Assembly (NCBI GenBank): GCA_038405435.1
Contig: JBBYHZ010000006.1
Source: Dryocola clanedunensis_A
Lineage (GTDB): Bacteria > Pseudomonadota > Gammaproteobacteria > Enterobacterales > Enterobacteriaceae
Reading direction: 5' to 3' (one strand)
DNA: 64,000 nucleotides
In this document: piece by piece, positions 1 to 8,113 of the stretch
Numbering within the stretch: the first letter of the stretch is position 1
Layout: each line of letters opens with the position of its first letter
Position numbers and translations under genes: made by a program
The notes under the pieces: model-generated
Databases searched by the model: none
The model's input: only the letters and a program-made list of their open reading frames with translations
What the model was told of the DNA's origin: nothing

Positions 1-53
1 GCGGTTCGTTTGTAACCCACGCAGAGGGGGTGTCTGAAAGTCCTGATTTCAGG

Positions 54-90
54 CAAAAAAAACGGCCCCCGATGGTTAACCGGAGGCCGT
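54..90 (-). terminator. Rho-independent terminator of dcrB
   Basis: On the minus strand a GC-rich hairpin (arms ACGGCCTCCGG and CGGGGGCCGT, with a small mismatch and an 8-base loop) is followed by a run of eight T. It lies 17 bp past the dcrB stop codon. Bases 1-53 hold no gene that I recognise; the in-frame TAA at 13-15 could end a convergent gene lying off the window. Confidence 0.8.
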
Positions 91-107
91 GCTACACCCG
101 CAAAATC

Positions 108-665
108 TTATTTGATGGTGATGGTATTAATGATGTTCTCTGCGGCGGACTGCGCTTTCTGCTGATCGTCAGCCGGAAGGGTGATCTGCATGGTCAGCAG
201 CTTGTTGTCTACTTTGCTCAGAATCACTGACGAGTAGGCGGTCTGCCCTTTCGCAGAGATAACGGTGTCGAGCTGCTGCAGCGTGTGGCCTTTAACCTCG
301 ACGGATTTGTTGGTGACTACCTGCAGCTGCGGGTCGCGCGCGCGCTGCTGATCTTCCAGACGTTTTGTCAGCGCGGCCAGGTCATCCGGGCTGTTATCGC
401 CCACGATCACGATCACTGCTTTCTGGCCCGTGGCGTCTGAATAGACATGCATATTGTTGGTCTGCGTGCCTAATTTTCCGCTCTGGTCGGTCATATCCGC
501 AGGCAGCGCAAAGCTCAGCTTGCCGTCCAGCAGGGTTACCGGCTGGCCGCTGGCGTTACTCTCCGCCGCAGCGCCTTCGGTCGGGGTTTTGGTGTCGTTG
601 TTGTCGCAGGCAGCAAGACCCAGCACCAGCAGGCCGATACCGACATATTTTACCAGGTTACGCAT
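108..665 (-). CDS. dcrB: DcrB family lipoprotein
   Basis: 185 aa, matching E. coli DcrB over its whole length. The start is the Met of MRNLVKY, preceded by AGGAAG; an upstream in-frame Met adds 8 residues without support. The N-terminus is a lipoprotein signal with lipobox LGLAAC, so Cys20 would be acylated. Asp at +2 is the classical inner-membrane retention signal, so the protein is probably an inner-membrane lipoprotein facing the periplasm. The family is known from its requirement for infection by phages C1 and C6; its physiological role is poorly defined. It is followed by a terminator and preceded by the co-oriented yhhQ, 73 bp away. Confidence 0.92.
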   Translation of the reverse strand: MRNLVKYVGIGLLVLGLAACDNNDTKTPTEGAAAESNASGQPVTLLDGKLSFALPADMTDQSGKLGTQTNNMHVYSDATGQKAVIVIVGDNSPDDLAALTKRLEDQQRARDPQLQVVTNKSVEVKGHTLQQLDTVISAKGQTAYSSVILSKVDNKLLTMQITLPADDQQKAQSAAENIINTITIK

Positions 666-738
666 GACATCTTCCTTTAATGTTAACAAGCCATTGAGGC
701 CGATCTCAGCATCTTAGCACAAGATAATTCAGTCACGG

Positions 739-1404
739 TCAACCCGGCTGTAACGACGACATTTCAGATTTATCCGCCAGGCGCTTCATCAGCATATTCA
801 GCAGCACGCCGTACATCGGCAGGAAGAACACGATGCTGATTAATACCTTGAAGCAGTAATCAACGATGGCGATCTCCACCCAGTGCTGGGCCATAAACGC
901 GTCCGGGCTGCGCCAGAAGGCGATAAAGAAGAAGGAGAGCGTGTCGCTGACGTTGCCCAACAGCGTAGAGGCCGTTGGCGCAAGCCACCAGCGGCGGCTC
1001 TGACGCAGGCGGTTAAACACGTGAACGTCGAGGATCTGACCCAGCGCGTAGGCCATAAAGCTTGCGGCGGCGATGCGGGCAACGAACAGGTTAAAGTGCG
1101 TCAGCGCTTCAAACCCTTGCCAGCTGCCCATATAGAACAGGGCGGAAATGCCGTAGGAGATAATCAGCGCGGGCATCATCACCGCGAAGATGATACGGCG
1201 TGCCAGCGGAGCGCCAAAAATTCGCACCGTCAGGTCGGTTGCCAGGAAGATGAACGGGAAGCTGAACGCGCCCCAGGTCGTATGGAAACCAAACACCGAA
1301 ACGGGAAGCTGCACCAGATAGTTGCTGGAGGTGATCACCAGCAAATGGAATAGCGATAGCCAGAACAGCGCCTTTACGCGCTGAGTCGAAGTGAACTGCG
1401 TCAT
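739..1404 (-). CDS. yhhQ: Queuosine precursor transporter YhhQ
   Basis: 221 aa, highly hydrophobic, with about six predicted membrane segments. It matches the QueT/YhhQ family (formerly DUF165), inner-membrane proteins that import the queuosine precursors preQ0/preQ1 for tRNA modification. Recognisable stretches are LVQLPVSVFGF near the N-terminus and the LLGNVSDTLSFFFIAF segment in the middle. The gene is divergent from tusA, with 188 bp between the two starts. Family assignment is firm; transport function rests on E. coli work. Confidence 0.9.
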   Translation of the reverse strand: MTQFTSTQRVKALFWLSLFHLLVITSSNYLVQLPVSVFGFHTTWGAFSFPFIFLATDLTVRIFGAPLARRIIFAVMMPALIISYGISALFYMGSWQGFEALTHFNLFVARIAAASFMAYALGQILDVHVFNRLRQSRRWWLAPTASTLLGNVSDTLSFFFIAFWRSPDAFMAQHWVEIAIVDYCFKVLISIVFFLPMYGVLLNMLMKRLADKSEMSSLQPG

Positions 1405-1592
1405 TTTTTAACCTTTTTAGTGAATGGGGTGAGGGAACCCAGTAAACAATGTCTGCCAGCAAGCTGGACGGCGGGCATGATACTGCGTTAGCCCCGCTTT
1501 GCAACGGTTAATTTTAGCGCAATCGTTAACGTCTCTTGCGCAGGAATTTACCAGGCGTAAACTAGCGCGGTTTTTAAAATGTGAGACCGACC

Positions 1593-1838
1593 ATGACCGA
1601 TCTGTTTGCCAACCCCGACCACACGCTGGACGCCCTCGGCCTGCGCTGCCCCGAGCCGGTAATGATGGTGCGCAAAACCGTGCGCAATATGCAGACGGGC
1701 GAAACGCTGCTGGTTATCGCCGACGACCCGGCCACCACGCGCGATATTCCCGGTTTCTGCCGCTTTATGGAGCACGAACTGCTCGCGCAGCACGTCGAAT
1801 CATTGCCTTATCGCTATCTGCTGCGTAAAGGCCAGTAA
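1593..1838 (+). CDS. tusA: Sulfurtransferase TusA
   Basis: 81 aa, the normal length. TusA accepts persulfide sulfur from IscS and passes it to TusBCD-TusE-MnmA for 2-thiolation of tRNA wobble uridine; it also feeds molybdopterin synthesis. The CPxP motif is present in LGLRCPEPV, with catalytic Cys19 at the same position as in E. coli. The ATG at 1593 is chosen over an in-frame GTG at 1581 because MTDLF matches the E. coli start. In K-12 the next gene is zntA; here about 4 kb of TRAP and higBA DNA intervenes. Confidence 0.95.
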   Translation: MTDLFANPDHTLDALGLRCPEPVMMVRKTVRNMQTGETLLVIADDPATTRDIPGFCRFMEHELLAQHVESLPYRYLLRKGQ

Positions 1839-1848
1839 TCTCTGTCGG

Positions 1849-1872
1849 CCCTGTGCGCCAGCGCAGGGTTTT
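1849..1872 (+). terminator. Terminator hairpin after tusA
   Basis: CCCTGTGC / GCGCAGGG form an 8-bp stem (one G-U pair) around a GCCA loop, followed by TTTT. It separates tusA from the TRAP operon. Confidence 0.6.
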
Positions 1873-1922
1873 GAACCTTCTTTGCATCATTCCTGAACTC
1901 CGGTTTCAGATATTATCGCTTT

Positions 1923-1938
1923 TGTGAACTGCTTCACC
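1923..1938 (+). promoter_or_regulatory. CRP-like site upstream of the TRAP operon
   Basis: TGTGA-ACTGCT-TCACC matches the CRP consensus TGTGA-N6-TCACA at 9 of 10 defined bases. It lies about 95 bp before the dctP start and 48 bp before the centre of the KdgR-like palindrome. It suggests catabolite activation of dctPQM; binding is inferred, not shown. Confidence 0.55.
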
Positions 1939-1975
1939 TCCGCTTTTTTCCCCGTGGTCTAGTTTTTATTCGTCA

Positions 1976-1996
1976 AACTAAAACATTGTTTTAATT
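1976..1996 (+). promoter_or_regulatory. KdgR-like operator upstream of dctP
   Basis: A perfect inverted repeat TAAAAC-ATT-GTTTTA (1979-1993) sits in an AT-rich context and resembles the enterobacterial KdgR site, whose core is GAAACATTGTTTC. By eye about 17 of 21 positions agree with that consensus. It is 37 bp upstream of the dctP start, a suitable place for a repressor. KdgR is the 2-keto-3-deoxygluconate-responsive IclR-family repressor of pectin and hexuronate genes. Another IclR-family or LacI-family protein could use the same palindrome. Confidence 0.5.
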
Positions 1997-2032
1997 CTTA
2001 CCTCCCTTACCCCTATCTGCTGGAGCAACACG

Positions 2033-3016
2033 ATGAAGAAGACTTTACTGCCTGCTTTTGCCGGCCTGTGCCTGTCCACCGCGACGCTGCTCTTTGCGCA
2101 GGCCGGTTACGCGCAAGTGATCAAAGCCGCCGACGTCCATCCCGAAGGGTACCCGAACGTGGTTGCCGTTCAGCACATGGGCGAAAAGCTTAAAAAAGAG
2201 ACCAACGGCGAGCTGGAGATTAAAGTCTTCCCAAGCGGCGTGCTGGGCGATGAAAAGCAGATGATCGAGCAGGCGCAGATGGGCGCCATTGACATGATTC
2301 GCGTCTCTATGGCCCCGGTTGCCGCTATTCTGCCCGACGTTGAGGTCTTTACCCTGCCGTACGTCTTCCGCGATGAAGACCACATGCACAAAGTTATCGA
2401 CGGCGATCTCGGCAAGCAAATTGGCGACAAGCTCACCGCTAACCCGAAGTCCCGCCTGGTGTTCCTCGGCTGGATGGACTCCGGCACGCGTAACCTGATA
2501 ACTAAAAAACCGGTCGTGAAGCCGGAAGATCTGAAGGGCATGAAGATCCGCGTGCAGGGCAGCCCGGTTGCGCTGGCAACGCTGAAAGACATGGGGGCTA
2601 ACTCCGTGGCGATGGGTGTTAGCGAGGTTTACAGCGGCATGCAGACCGGCGTTATCGACGGCGCGGAAAACAACCCGCCTACGTTCATTGCCCACAACTA
2701 CATGCCGGTGGCGAAAAACTACACATTAAGCGGCCACTTCATCACCCCAGAAATGCTGCTCTATTCGAAAGTGAAGTGGGACAAGCTGAGCGCCGACGAC
2801 CAGCAGAAAATCCTCAAGCTTGCCCGCGAAGCGCAGATGGAGCAGCGCGAGCTGTGGAATGCCTACAACAAACAGGCGCTGGATAAAATGAAGGCGGGCG
2901 GCGTGCAGTTCCACGAAATCGACAAGGCCTGGTTCGTGAAGGCGACCGAGCCGGTCCGCAAGCAGTACGGCGACAAGCATCAGGAACTGATGAAAGCCAT
3001 TGCTGACGTCCAGTAA
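2033..3016 (+). CDS. TRAP transporter solute-binding protein, DctP family
   Basis: 327 aa periplasmic binding protein of a tripartite ATP-independent periplasmic transporter. A Sec signal peptide ends near GYA27-Q. Family features include the IRVQGSP segment, with the conserved carboxylate-binding Arg at about residue 173, and the GVIDGAENNPP segment. It captures an organic acid anion and delivers it to DctQM; uptake is driven by the Na+ or H+ gradient. The AENN signature and the KdgR-like site upstream make a hexuronate or related sugar acid a reasonable guess, but the substrate cannot be read from sequence. First gene of a three-gene operon (31 bp to dctQ). Not in the K-12 locus as I recall it. 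Confidence 0.9.
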   Translation: MKKTLLPAFAGLCLSTATLLFAQAGYAQVIKAADVHPEGYPNVVAVQHMGEKLKKETNGELEIKVFPSGVLGDEKQMIEQAQMGAIDMIRVSMAPVAAILPDVEVFTLPYVFRDEDHMHKVIDGDLGKQIGDKLTANPKSRLVFLGWMDSGTRNLITKKPVVKPEDLKGMKIRVQGSPVALATLKDMGANSVAMGVSEVYSGMQTGVIDGAENNPPTFIAHNYMPVAKNYTLSGHFITPEMLLYSKVKWDKLSADDQQKILKLAREAQMEQRELWNAYNKQALDKMKAGGVQFHEIDKAWFVKATEPVRKQYGDKHQELMKAIADVQ

Positions 3017-3046
3017 TCCTGCCGCTAACGCTTTCGTGGAGGACGT

Positions 3047-3556
3047 ATGTCCCAAAGCTACTCAAACTGGATGGATAAAGTCTACCTGGCGGCGATGGTC
3101 GTCGCCGGTTTCTCCTTGCTTGTCATGACCATCATTATTCCGATTGGGATTTTCTCGCGCTATGTGCTCAACCGTGGGGAGTCCTGGCCGGAGCCGGTGG
3201 CGATTATCTGCATGGTGACCTTTACGTTTATCGGCGCGGCGGTGAGCTACCGTGCGGGTTCGCATATTGCGGTAAACATGCTGACCGACCGGCTTCCAGC
3301 GGCGGCGCAGACGTTCTGCGCACGGGTGGTTGACCTGCTGATGCTGCTGATTTCAGGCGTGATGTTCTATTACAGCTATTTCCTGTGTGCGGATCTGTGG
3401 GAGCAGCCGGTGGCCGAGTTCCCCATCCTGACTTCAGGGCAGACCTATCTGCCGCTGCCGGTTGGCGCGGTGTTGCTGATGTTGTTCGTTATCGAGCGGC
3501 TGCTGTTTGGTTCCCAGGAGAACCGACCGGTAGTACTGCTGGGTAATCACGGTTAA
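3047..3556 (+). CDS. TRAP transporter small membrane subunit, DctQ family
   Basis: 169 aa with four predicted membrane helices, the usual size and topology of DctQ. This subunit pairs with DctM in the inner membrane and is needed for docking of the binding protein. The ATG at 3047 follows a GGAGG Shine-Dalgarno. It lies between dctP (31 bp upstream) and dctM (18 bp downstream), so co-transcription is very likely. Family assignment comes from size, the GESWPEPVAIICMVTFTFIG segment and operon position. Confidence 0.87.
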   Translation: MSQSYSNWMDKVYLAAMVVAGFSLLVMTIIIPIGIFSRYVLNRGESWPEPVAIICMVTFTFIGAAVSYRAGSHIAVNMLTDRLPAAAQTFCARVVDLLMLLISGVMFYYSYFLCADLWEQPVAEFPILTSGQTYLPLPVGAVLLMLFVIERLLFGSQENRPVVLLGNHG

Positions 3557-3573
3557 CGGCCAGGGGATCCAAA

Positions 3574-4860
3574 ATGGATGCATTTATATTATTAGCCACC
3601 CTCGCCGTGCTGCTGGCGGTGGGGATGCCCGTCGCCTTTGCCGTGGGCCTCAGCGCCATGGTCGGCGCGCTGTGGATTGATTTACCGCTCGAGGCGATCA
3701 TGATCCAGATAACCAGCGGGGTGAACAAATTCACGCTGCTGGCCATCCCGTTCTTTATTCTGGCGGGGGCGATTATGGCGGAAGGGGGGATTGCCCGCCG
3801 TCTGGTGAACTTCGCTTACATCTTCGTCGGGTTTATTCGCGGCGGCCTGTCGCTGGTGAATATTGTGGCGTCGACCTTCTTCGGGGCGATTTCAGGGTCG
3901 TCGGTGGCGGATACCGCCTCCATCGGCAGCGTGATGATCCCGGAAATGGAGAAAAAGGGCTATCCGCGGGAATACGCGGCGGCGGTAACGGCGAGCGGAT
4001 CGGTGCAGGCGATACTTATCCCGCCCAGCCACAACTCGGTGATTTATTCGCTGGCGGCTGGGGGCACGGTTTCCATCGCCACGCTGTTTATCGCCGGTGT
4101 GCTGCCTGGATTGTTGCTCGGTTCCTGCCTGATGGTGATGTGCCTGGGCTTTGCCCACAAGCGCGGTTATCCGAAGGGCGATCGCATTCCTTTCCAACAG
4201 GCTTTAAAAATCTTCTTTGATGCGCTGTGGGGCCTGATGACCGTGGTGATTATCCTCGGCGGCATTCTGACCGGCGTGTTCACCGCCACGGAATCGGCGG
4301 CGGTGGCCTGCGTCTGGGCGTTCTTCGTCACCATGTTTATCTACCGCGACTACAAATGGAACGAGCTGCCGAAGCTGATGTTCCGCACGGTGAAAACCGT
4401 CTCAATCGTCATGATTTTGATTGGTTTCGCGGCGGCCTTCGGCGCGGTGATGACCTACATGCAGCTGCCAGCGCGCATCACGGAGTTCTTCACGTCGCTG
4501 TCCGACAACAAGTACGTGATCCTCATGTACCTTAACGTCATGCTGCTGCTGATCGGCACGCTGATGGATATGGCGCCAATCATCCTGATCTTAACGCCGG
4601 TGCTGCTGCCGGTGACCAACGCGCTGGGCATCGATCCGGTGCATTTCGGGATGATCATGATGGTGAACCTGGGGATCGGGTTAATCACCCCGCCGGTCGG
4701 CTCGGTGCTGTTTGTGGCAAGCGCGGTCAGCAAGCAGAAAATAGAAGTAGTGGTGAAGGCCATGCTGCCGTTCTACGCCATGCTGCTGGTGGTGCTGGCG
4801 ATGGTGACCTACATCCCGTGGGTGTCGCTGTGGCTGCCGCATGCGTTGGGGATGAACTAA
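3574..4860 (+). CDS. TRAP transporter large membrane subunit, DctM family
   Basis: 428 aa, about 12 membrane helices; this is the ion-coupled transport channel of the system. Recognisable family segments are FFGAISGSSVADTASIGSVM in the first half and MDMAPIILILTPVLLPV plus GLITPPVGSVLFV in the second, the two inverted-repeat halves typical of DctM. It is the last gene of the dctPQM operon and converges on higA across a gap with REP-type repeats. Together with dctP and dctQ it is complete, with no frameshift. Confidence 0.92.
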   Translation: MDAFILLATLAVLLAVGMPVAFAVGLSAMVGALWIDLPLEAIMIQITSGVNKFTLLAIPFFILAGAIMAEGGIARRLVNFAYIFVGFIRGGLSLVNIVASTFFGAISGSSVADTASIGSVMIPEMEKKGYPREYAAAVTASGSVQAILIPPSHNSVIYSLAAGGTVSIATLFIAGVLPGLLLGSCLMVMCLGFAHKRGYPKGDRIPFQQALKIFFDALWGLMTVVIILGGILTGVFTATESAAVACVWAFFVTMFIYRDYKWNELPKLMFRTVKTVSIVMILIGFAAAFGAVMTYMQLPARITEFFTSLSDNKYVILMYLNVMLLLIGTLMDMAPIILILTPVLLPVTNALGIDPVHFGMIMMVNLGIGLITPPVGSVLFVASAVSKQKIEVVVKAMLPFYAMLLVVLAMVTYIPWVSLWLPHALGMN

Positions 4861-4863
4861 ACC

Positions 4864-4969
4864 CGGCGGATGACGCTGGCGCTTATCCACCCTACAAAAC
4901 CAGGTTAACTCTACAAAACCAGGCTAACTCTCTGTCGTAGGTCGGATAAGCGCAGCGTCATCCGACAGG
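4864..4969. repeat. REP-type palindromes and a 19-bp duplication
   Basis: The dctM-higA gap holds two oppositely oriented REP-like units: GGCGGATGACGCTGGCGC... ending ATCCACC at 4864-4892, and TCGTAGGTCGGATAAGCG... ending CATCCGAC at 4935-4966. Between them a 19-bp segment starting CTACAAAACCAGG is repeated in tandem at 4892-4910 and 4911-4929 with one base difference. The hairpins could also end transcription of the two convergent operons. Confidence 0.75.
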
Positions 4970-4971
4970 TG

Positions 4972-5385
4972 TTATTCAATAAACAGCGCCGGAGAAATAC
5001 CAAAGCGGCGGGAAAGTTTTCTGATGTGCTCGGTGGTGAGCTGACGTTCACCGCTAAGCACCCGACAGACCATAGACTTGCTGCCGATCTCCTGTTGAAA
5101 ATCACTTTGCCTGAGCTGGTGCTGATCCATCAGCGTCTTCAGAACTGCGATGCCGGGAGGAATAGCGTTCATCTGCTCGCGAAAGGCGACAACCTCGGGC
5201 AGCCTGTCTTCATATTCAGTAATTTTACGGCTGACCATGTCCAGCAGGGGGCTGGTAGGGTCGTTGATAAACAGATACTCCACCAGTTCCAGCGCCTCCT
5301 GGTAATCTTTTTCGCTGCTGCTGCCCGCCAGCAGCGGCACCGCTGTTTTCAGGGCTTCCGCCGCTTTTAGCGCCTCTGCGATCAT
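4972..5385 (-). CDS. higA: HigA-type antitoxin (XRE-family HTH)
   Basis: 137 aa, close to E. coli HigA/YgjM (138 aa). The N-terminal two thirds is a helical domain. The C-terminal helix-turn-helix contains IGSKSMVCRVLSGERQLT, and the protein ends FGISPALFIE, as in YgjM. In this family the antitoxin neutralises HigB and represses its own operon. The start codon overlaps the toxin stop (ATGA), so translation is probably coupled. The toxin-first order is typical of hig loci. The pair sits between the TRAP operon and zntA, a position where K-12 has neither. Confidence 0.88.
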   Translation of the reverse strand: MIAEALKAAEALKTAVPLLAGSSSEKDYQEALELVEYLFINDPTSPLLDMVSRKITEYEDRLPEVVAFREQMNAIPPGIAVLKTLMDQHQLRQSDFQQEIGSKSMVCRVLSGERQLTTEHIRKLSRRFGISPALFIE

Positions 5386-5693
5386 CTTTTCTTTCCCCTG
5401 TGCATTTCGGTAAACCTGATGTAATCCGGGTGGTTCGTGATGTGGCGTACGTAGAATTTCTGGCTTTCAAAAAAAATCAGCGCGATAAGCCTTAGCTCGT
5501 TACGGGCGACGTTGATGACGTAGTGCTTATCCAGATATTTAAAATTATCCAGCGTCGGGTAAATCTTCCGCAGCGAATCAGGCGTTGGGAAATACCCTTT
5601 TTCGATTATTCGCCCAAGCATTAACAGCTCCTGGCTATGCTGGGGAAACCTCCTGCTGGCGTCGCTTAAGGCTTTGATAGTGATTAAATGCAT
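5382..5693 (-). CDS. higB: HigB-type mRNA interferase toxin
   Basis: 103 aa, matching E. coli HigB/YgjN, a RelE-fold, ribosome-dependent endoribonuclease. The start is taken at MHLITIKALSDASR, the conserved N-terminus; ten extra upstream codons are open but unlikely. Conserved parts include LDNFKYLDKHYVINVARNELRLIA and the IFFESQKFYVRHI strand pair. First gene of higBA, overlapping higA by 4 bp. A sigma70-like promoter and a palindrome lie 35-65 bp upstream. The frame is intact and nothing looks broken; activity is inferred from homology. Confidence 0.87.
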   Translation of the reverse strand: MHLITIKALSDASRRFPQHSQELLMLGRIIEKGYFPTPDSLRKIYPTLDNFKYLDKHYVINVARNELRLIALIFFESQKFYVRHITNHPDYIRFTEMHRGKKR

Positions 5694-5725
5694 AACTTCT
5701 TCCTGAAGTTGACTATCTGACAATA

Positions 5726-5758
5726 ACTATAAGTGCGCGGTTGCCAATTGGTCAACCG
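5726..5758 (-). promoter_or_regulatory. higBA promoter and candidate HigA operator
   Basis: On the minus strand, -35 TTGACC and -10 TATAGT are separated by 18 bp, 33 bp upstream of higB. A near-perfect palindrome overlaps the -35: CGGTTG and CAACCG arms around CCAATTGG (5738-5758, with one extra base). An autoregulatory HigA operator overlapping the promoter fits the known behaviour of the family. The remaining bases to zntA (5759-5874) show nothing I recognise. Confidence 0.6.
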
Positions 5759-5874
5759 CACCCTGTTCTTACATTGTCGTCAGTCACGCTTTCTGCGGCC
5801 AGCCTGCGGGAAAAAATGCCCGAGGCTGTTCGCAATTTATTTTTGCTTGTCTCACCGGCCACATCATCCAGCTC

Positions 5875-8076
5875 TTATTTTTTGCGCAGCAGCCTCAGCG
5901 CGTTAGCTGTGACCAGTGCCGTTGCGCCTGAATCTGCCAGTACCGCCAGCCACAGGCCGGTCAGGCCCATCAGCGTGGTGACCAGGAAAATGGCTTTCAG
6001 GCCCAGCGCGATGGTGATGTTCTGGCGGATGTTGTTATGGGTGGCCCTTGCTAAGCCGATCATGGCCGCAAGCTCGGTCAGGCGGTTATGCGTCAGCGCC
6101 GCGTCTGCGGTTTCCAGAGCAACGTCCGTGCCGCTGCCCATGGCGATCCCGATGGTTGCGGCTTTCATCGCCGGGGCGTCGTTGATGCCGTCGCCAACCA
6201 TTGCCAGCGGACTTTGCGCGTTGAGCTCATTTACCGCTTTGACTTTATCGGCGGGCAGCAGACTGGCGCGGTAGTCCATGCCCAGCTCACCTGCTATAGC
6301 GGCTGCGGCGCGAGGGTTGTCGCCCGTCAGCATCACACCCTGCACGCCGATCTTTTTCAACGCCTCTACTGCTTCCCGGGCATCGCCGCGCAGGGTATCC
6401 CGCATGGCGATAGCGCCCAATAGCTCATCCTGACGGATCGCTGCGATAACCGTCTGGCCTTCGGCTTCCAGCTGCGTGATTCGCTGCTGCCAGCTCTCAT
6501 TAAGTACGCCTGCAGGAAGCTTGCCTGGAGCGCTAAGCCGAAGTGTTTCGCCGTCGATAATCGCTTCCACACCTATCCCTGCCAGCGCCCGATGTGATTC
6601 GGTCACCGGCAGCGTCAGTGATCTGCTCTGCGCTTCGCGGACAATTGCCTGTGCCAGCGGATGCGTTGAACCTTGTTCTACGGCGGCGGCAAGGGCCAGC
6701 AGTTCGTTTTCGCTAAGCGAACCCGAGGTTTCTATCGCGGTGACCTGCGGTTTACCTTCCGTCAGCGTGCCGGTTTTATCGAACGCAATATGCTGGATCT
6801 TGCCAAGACGCTCCAGGGCCGCTCCGCCTTTGATCAGCGCCCCACGGCGCGCGGCTGCGGCCAGGCCTGAAGTGATTGCCGCAGGCGTTGAAATGACCAG
6901 CGCGCACGGACAGCCGATGAGCAGCAGCGCCAGCCCTTTGTAGATCCACTCGCTCCAGCTCTGGCCGAACAGCAGCGGCGGAATGACGGCCGCCAGCAGG
7001 GCTATTGCCATAATAATCGGCGTATAAATACGGCTGAAACGATCGATAAAGCGCTCTATCGGCGCGCGGCGCTCGTCGGCTTCCTCTATCAGGCGCAGGA
7101 TGCGGTCGATGGCGCTGTCGCCAGGCCCGGAGATCACTTCGAGCTGAACCAGCCTGTCGACGCTGGTGCTGCCCGCCGGGACCTTCTCGTCTGGCTCGCG
7201 CTCCACGGGAACGGATTCGCCGGTCAACGCGCTTTCATCGAAGCTGGCGGCCTGGCCAAGCAGGCGTCCATCCGCAGGCAGGCGGCTACCGGCAGAGACT
7301 TCAATGATGTCTCCCGGACGAAGTTCGCTTAGCGCCACCGTTTCCCGCTCGCCGTTACGGATGCGCGTTGCTATCTCGGGCTTGAGCGCCATCAATGCGC
7401 TGACGCCACGACGTGCGCGGCTGGCGGCATAAGATTCCAGACGTTCACCGACCAGGAACAGCAGCAGTACCATCGCGGCTTCGGCTGTGGCACCAATGAA
7501 CAGCGCGCCGATGGCGGCAACGCTCATCAGCGTTTCGATGGCAAACCAGTTGCCGCTGCGGATCAGGCGCACGGCCTGGCGCGCGATGGGCCACAGGCCA
7601 ACCAGCGTGGTGGCGATAAACGCCAGATTGCCAAACGGGTGGTTAAACTGCTCAAGACCCCAGCTAACCGCCATCATGGCAATCAGCGAGAGAAGCGGTA
7701 GGTTTTCACGCCAGCCGGAGGGAGCCTCGGTTTTGGGCGCATCGCTGTCGCGGAGGGTATACCCGGCGGCCTTAACTGCTTTTTCTACATCCGAACGAAC
7801 GTCGCGCGGGGCGCTGACCAGCAGCTTTTCAGTGGCAAACAGGACCTGAACGCGCTGAACGTCAGGAACCTGCTTCACGGCATTTTCGACTTTTCTGGCG
7901 CAGGCCGCGCAGTCCATCCCGGCGATCAGCCAGCTGTAACGCTCGCCGTTATCGGGAAGCGTGGCGGTTTCCGGCCCGGCCGAACACTGCTCGTCGGAGC
8001 AGCAAGAGGGCGCCTCAACGGGCAGCGGGCTAAGCTTTGCCTTCGCAAACTGCGGGGGATTTTTAGAGTTGAGCAT
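5875..8076 (-). CDS. zntA: Zn(II)/Cd(II)/Pb(II)-exporting P-type ATPase
   Basis: 733 aa P1B-type ATPase, full length. It pumps zinc, cadmium and lead from cytoplasm to periplasm. In order: a Cys-rich N-terminal segment (CCSDEQC, residues 25-31), a heavy-metal-associated domain with GMDCAAC (Cys56, Cys59), membrane helices, the TGES actuator loop, the metal-binding CPC motif (Cys389-Pro-Cys391), the phosphorylated DKTGT (Asp433), TGDNPRA and GDGINDAPA, then C-terminal helices with AVLADSGAT, whose Asp corresponds to the E. coli metal ligand. A ZntR operator lies just upstream, so induction by zinc is expected. Confidence 0.96.
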   Translation of the reverse strand: MLNSKNPPQFAKAKLSPLPVEAPSCCSDEQCSAGPETATLPDNGERYSWLIAGMDCAACARKVENAVKQVPDVQRVQVLFATEKLLVSAPRDVRSDVEKAVKAAGYTLRDSDAPKTEAPSGWRENLPLLSLIAMMAVSWGLEQFNHPFGNLAFIATTLVGLWPIARQAVRLIRSGNWFAIETLMSVAAIGALFIGATAEAAMVLLLFLVGERLESYAASRARRGVSALMALKPEIATRIRNGERETVALSELRPGDIIEVSAGSRLPADGRLLGQAASFDESALTGESVPVEREPDEKVPAGSTSVDRLVQLEVISGPGDSAIDRILRLIEEADERRAPIERFIDRFSRIYTPIIMAIALLAAVIPPLLFGQSWSEWIYKGLALLLIGCPCALVISTPAAITSGLAAAARRGALIKGGAALERLGKIQHIAFDKTGTLTEGKPQVTAIETSGSLSENELLALAAAVEQGSTHPLAQAIVREAQSRSLTLPVTESHRALAGIGVEAIIDGETLRLSAPGKLPAGVLNESWQQRITQLEAEGQTVIAAIRQDELLGAIAMRDTLRGDAREAVEALKKIGVQGVMLTGDNPRAAAAIAGELGMDYRASLLPADKVKAVNELNAQSPLAMVGDGINDAPAMKAATIGIAMGSGTDVALETADAALTHNRLTELAAMIGLARATHNNIRQNITIALGLKAIFLVTTLMGLTGLWLAVLADSGATALVTANALRLLRKK

Positions 8077-8113
8077 GCACCCTCCTGGGTAATGATAAAG
8101 TTCTCATTACCGA

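Noticed and set aside
1..15. Last codons of a gene entering from the left (AVRL-stop)
   Set aside because: Only four residues are visible and they do not match the end of YhhS as I recall it; too short to support.
4864..5758. Prophage or integrative element carrying higBA
   Set aside because: No integrase, no tRNA, no attachment repeats and no phage genes are near; only the two toxin-antitoxin genes are present.
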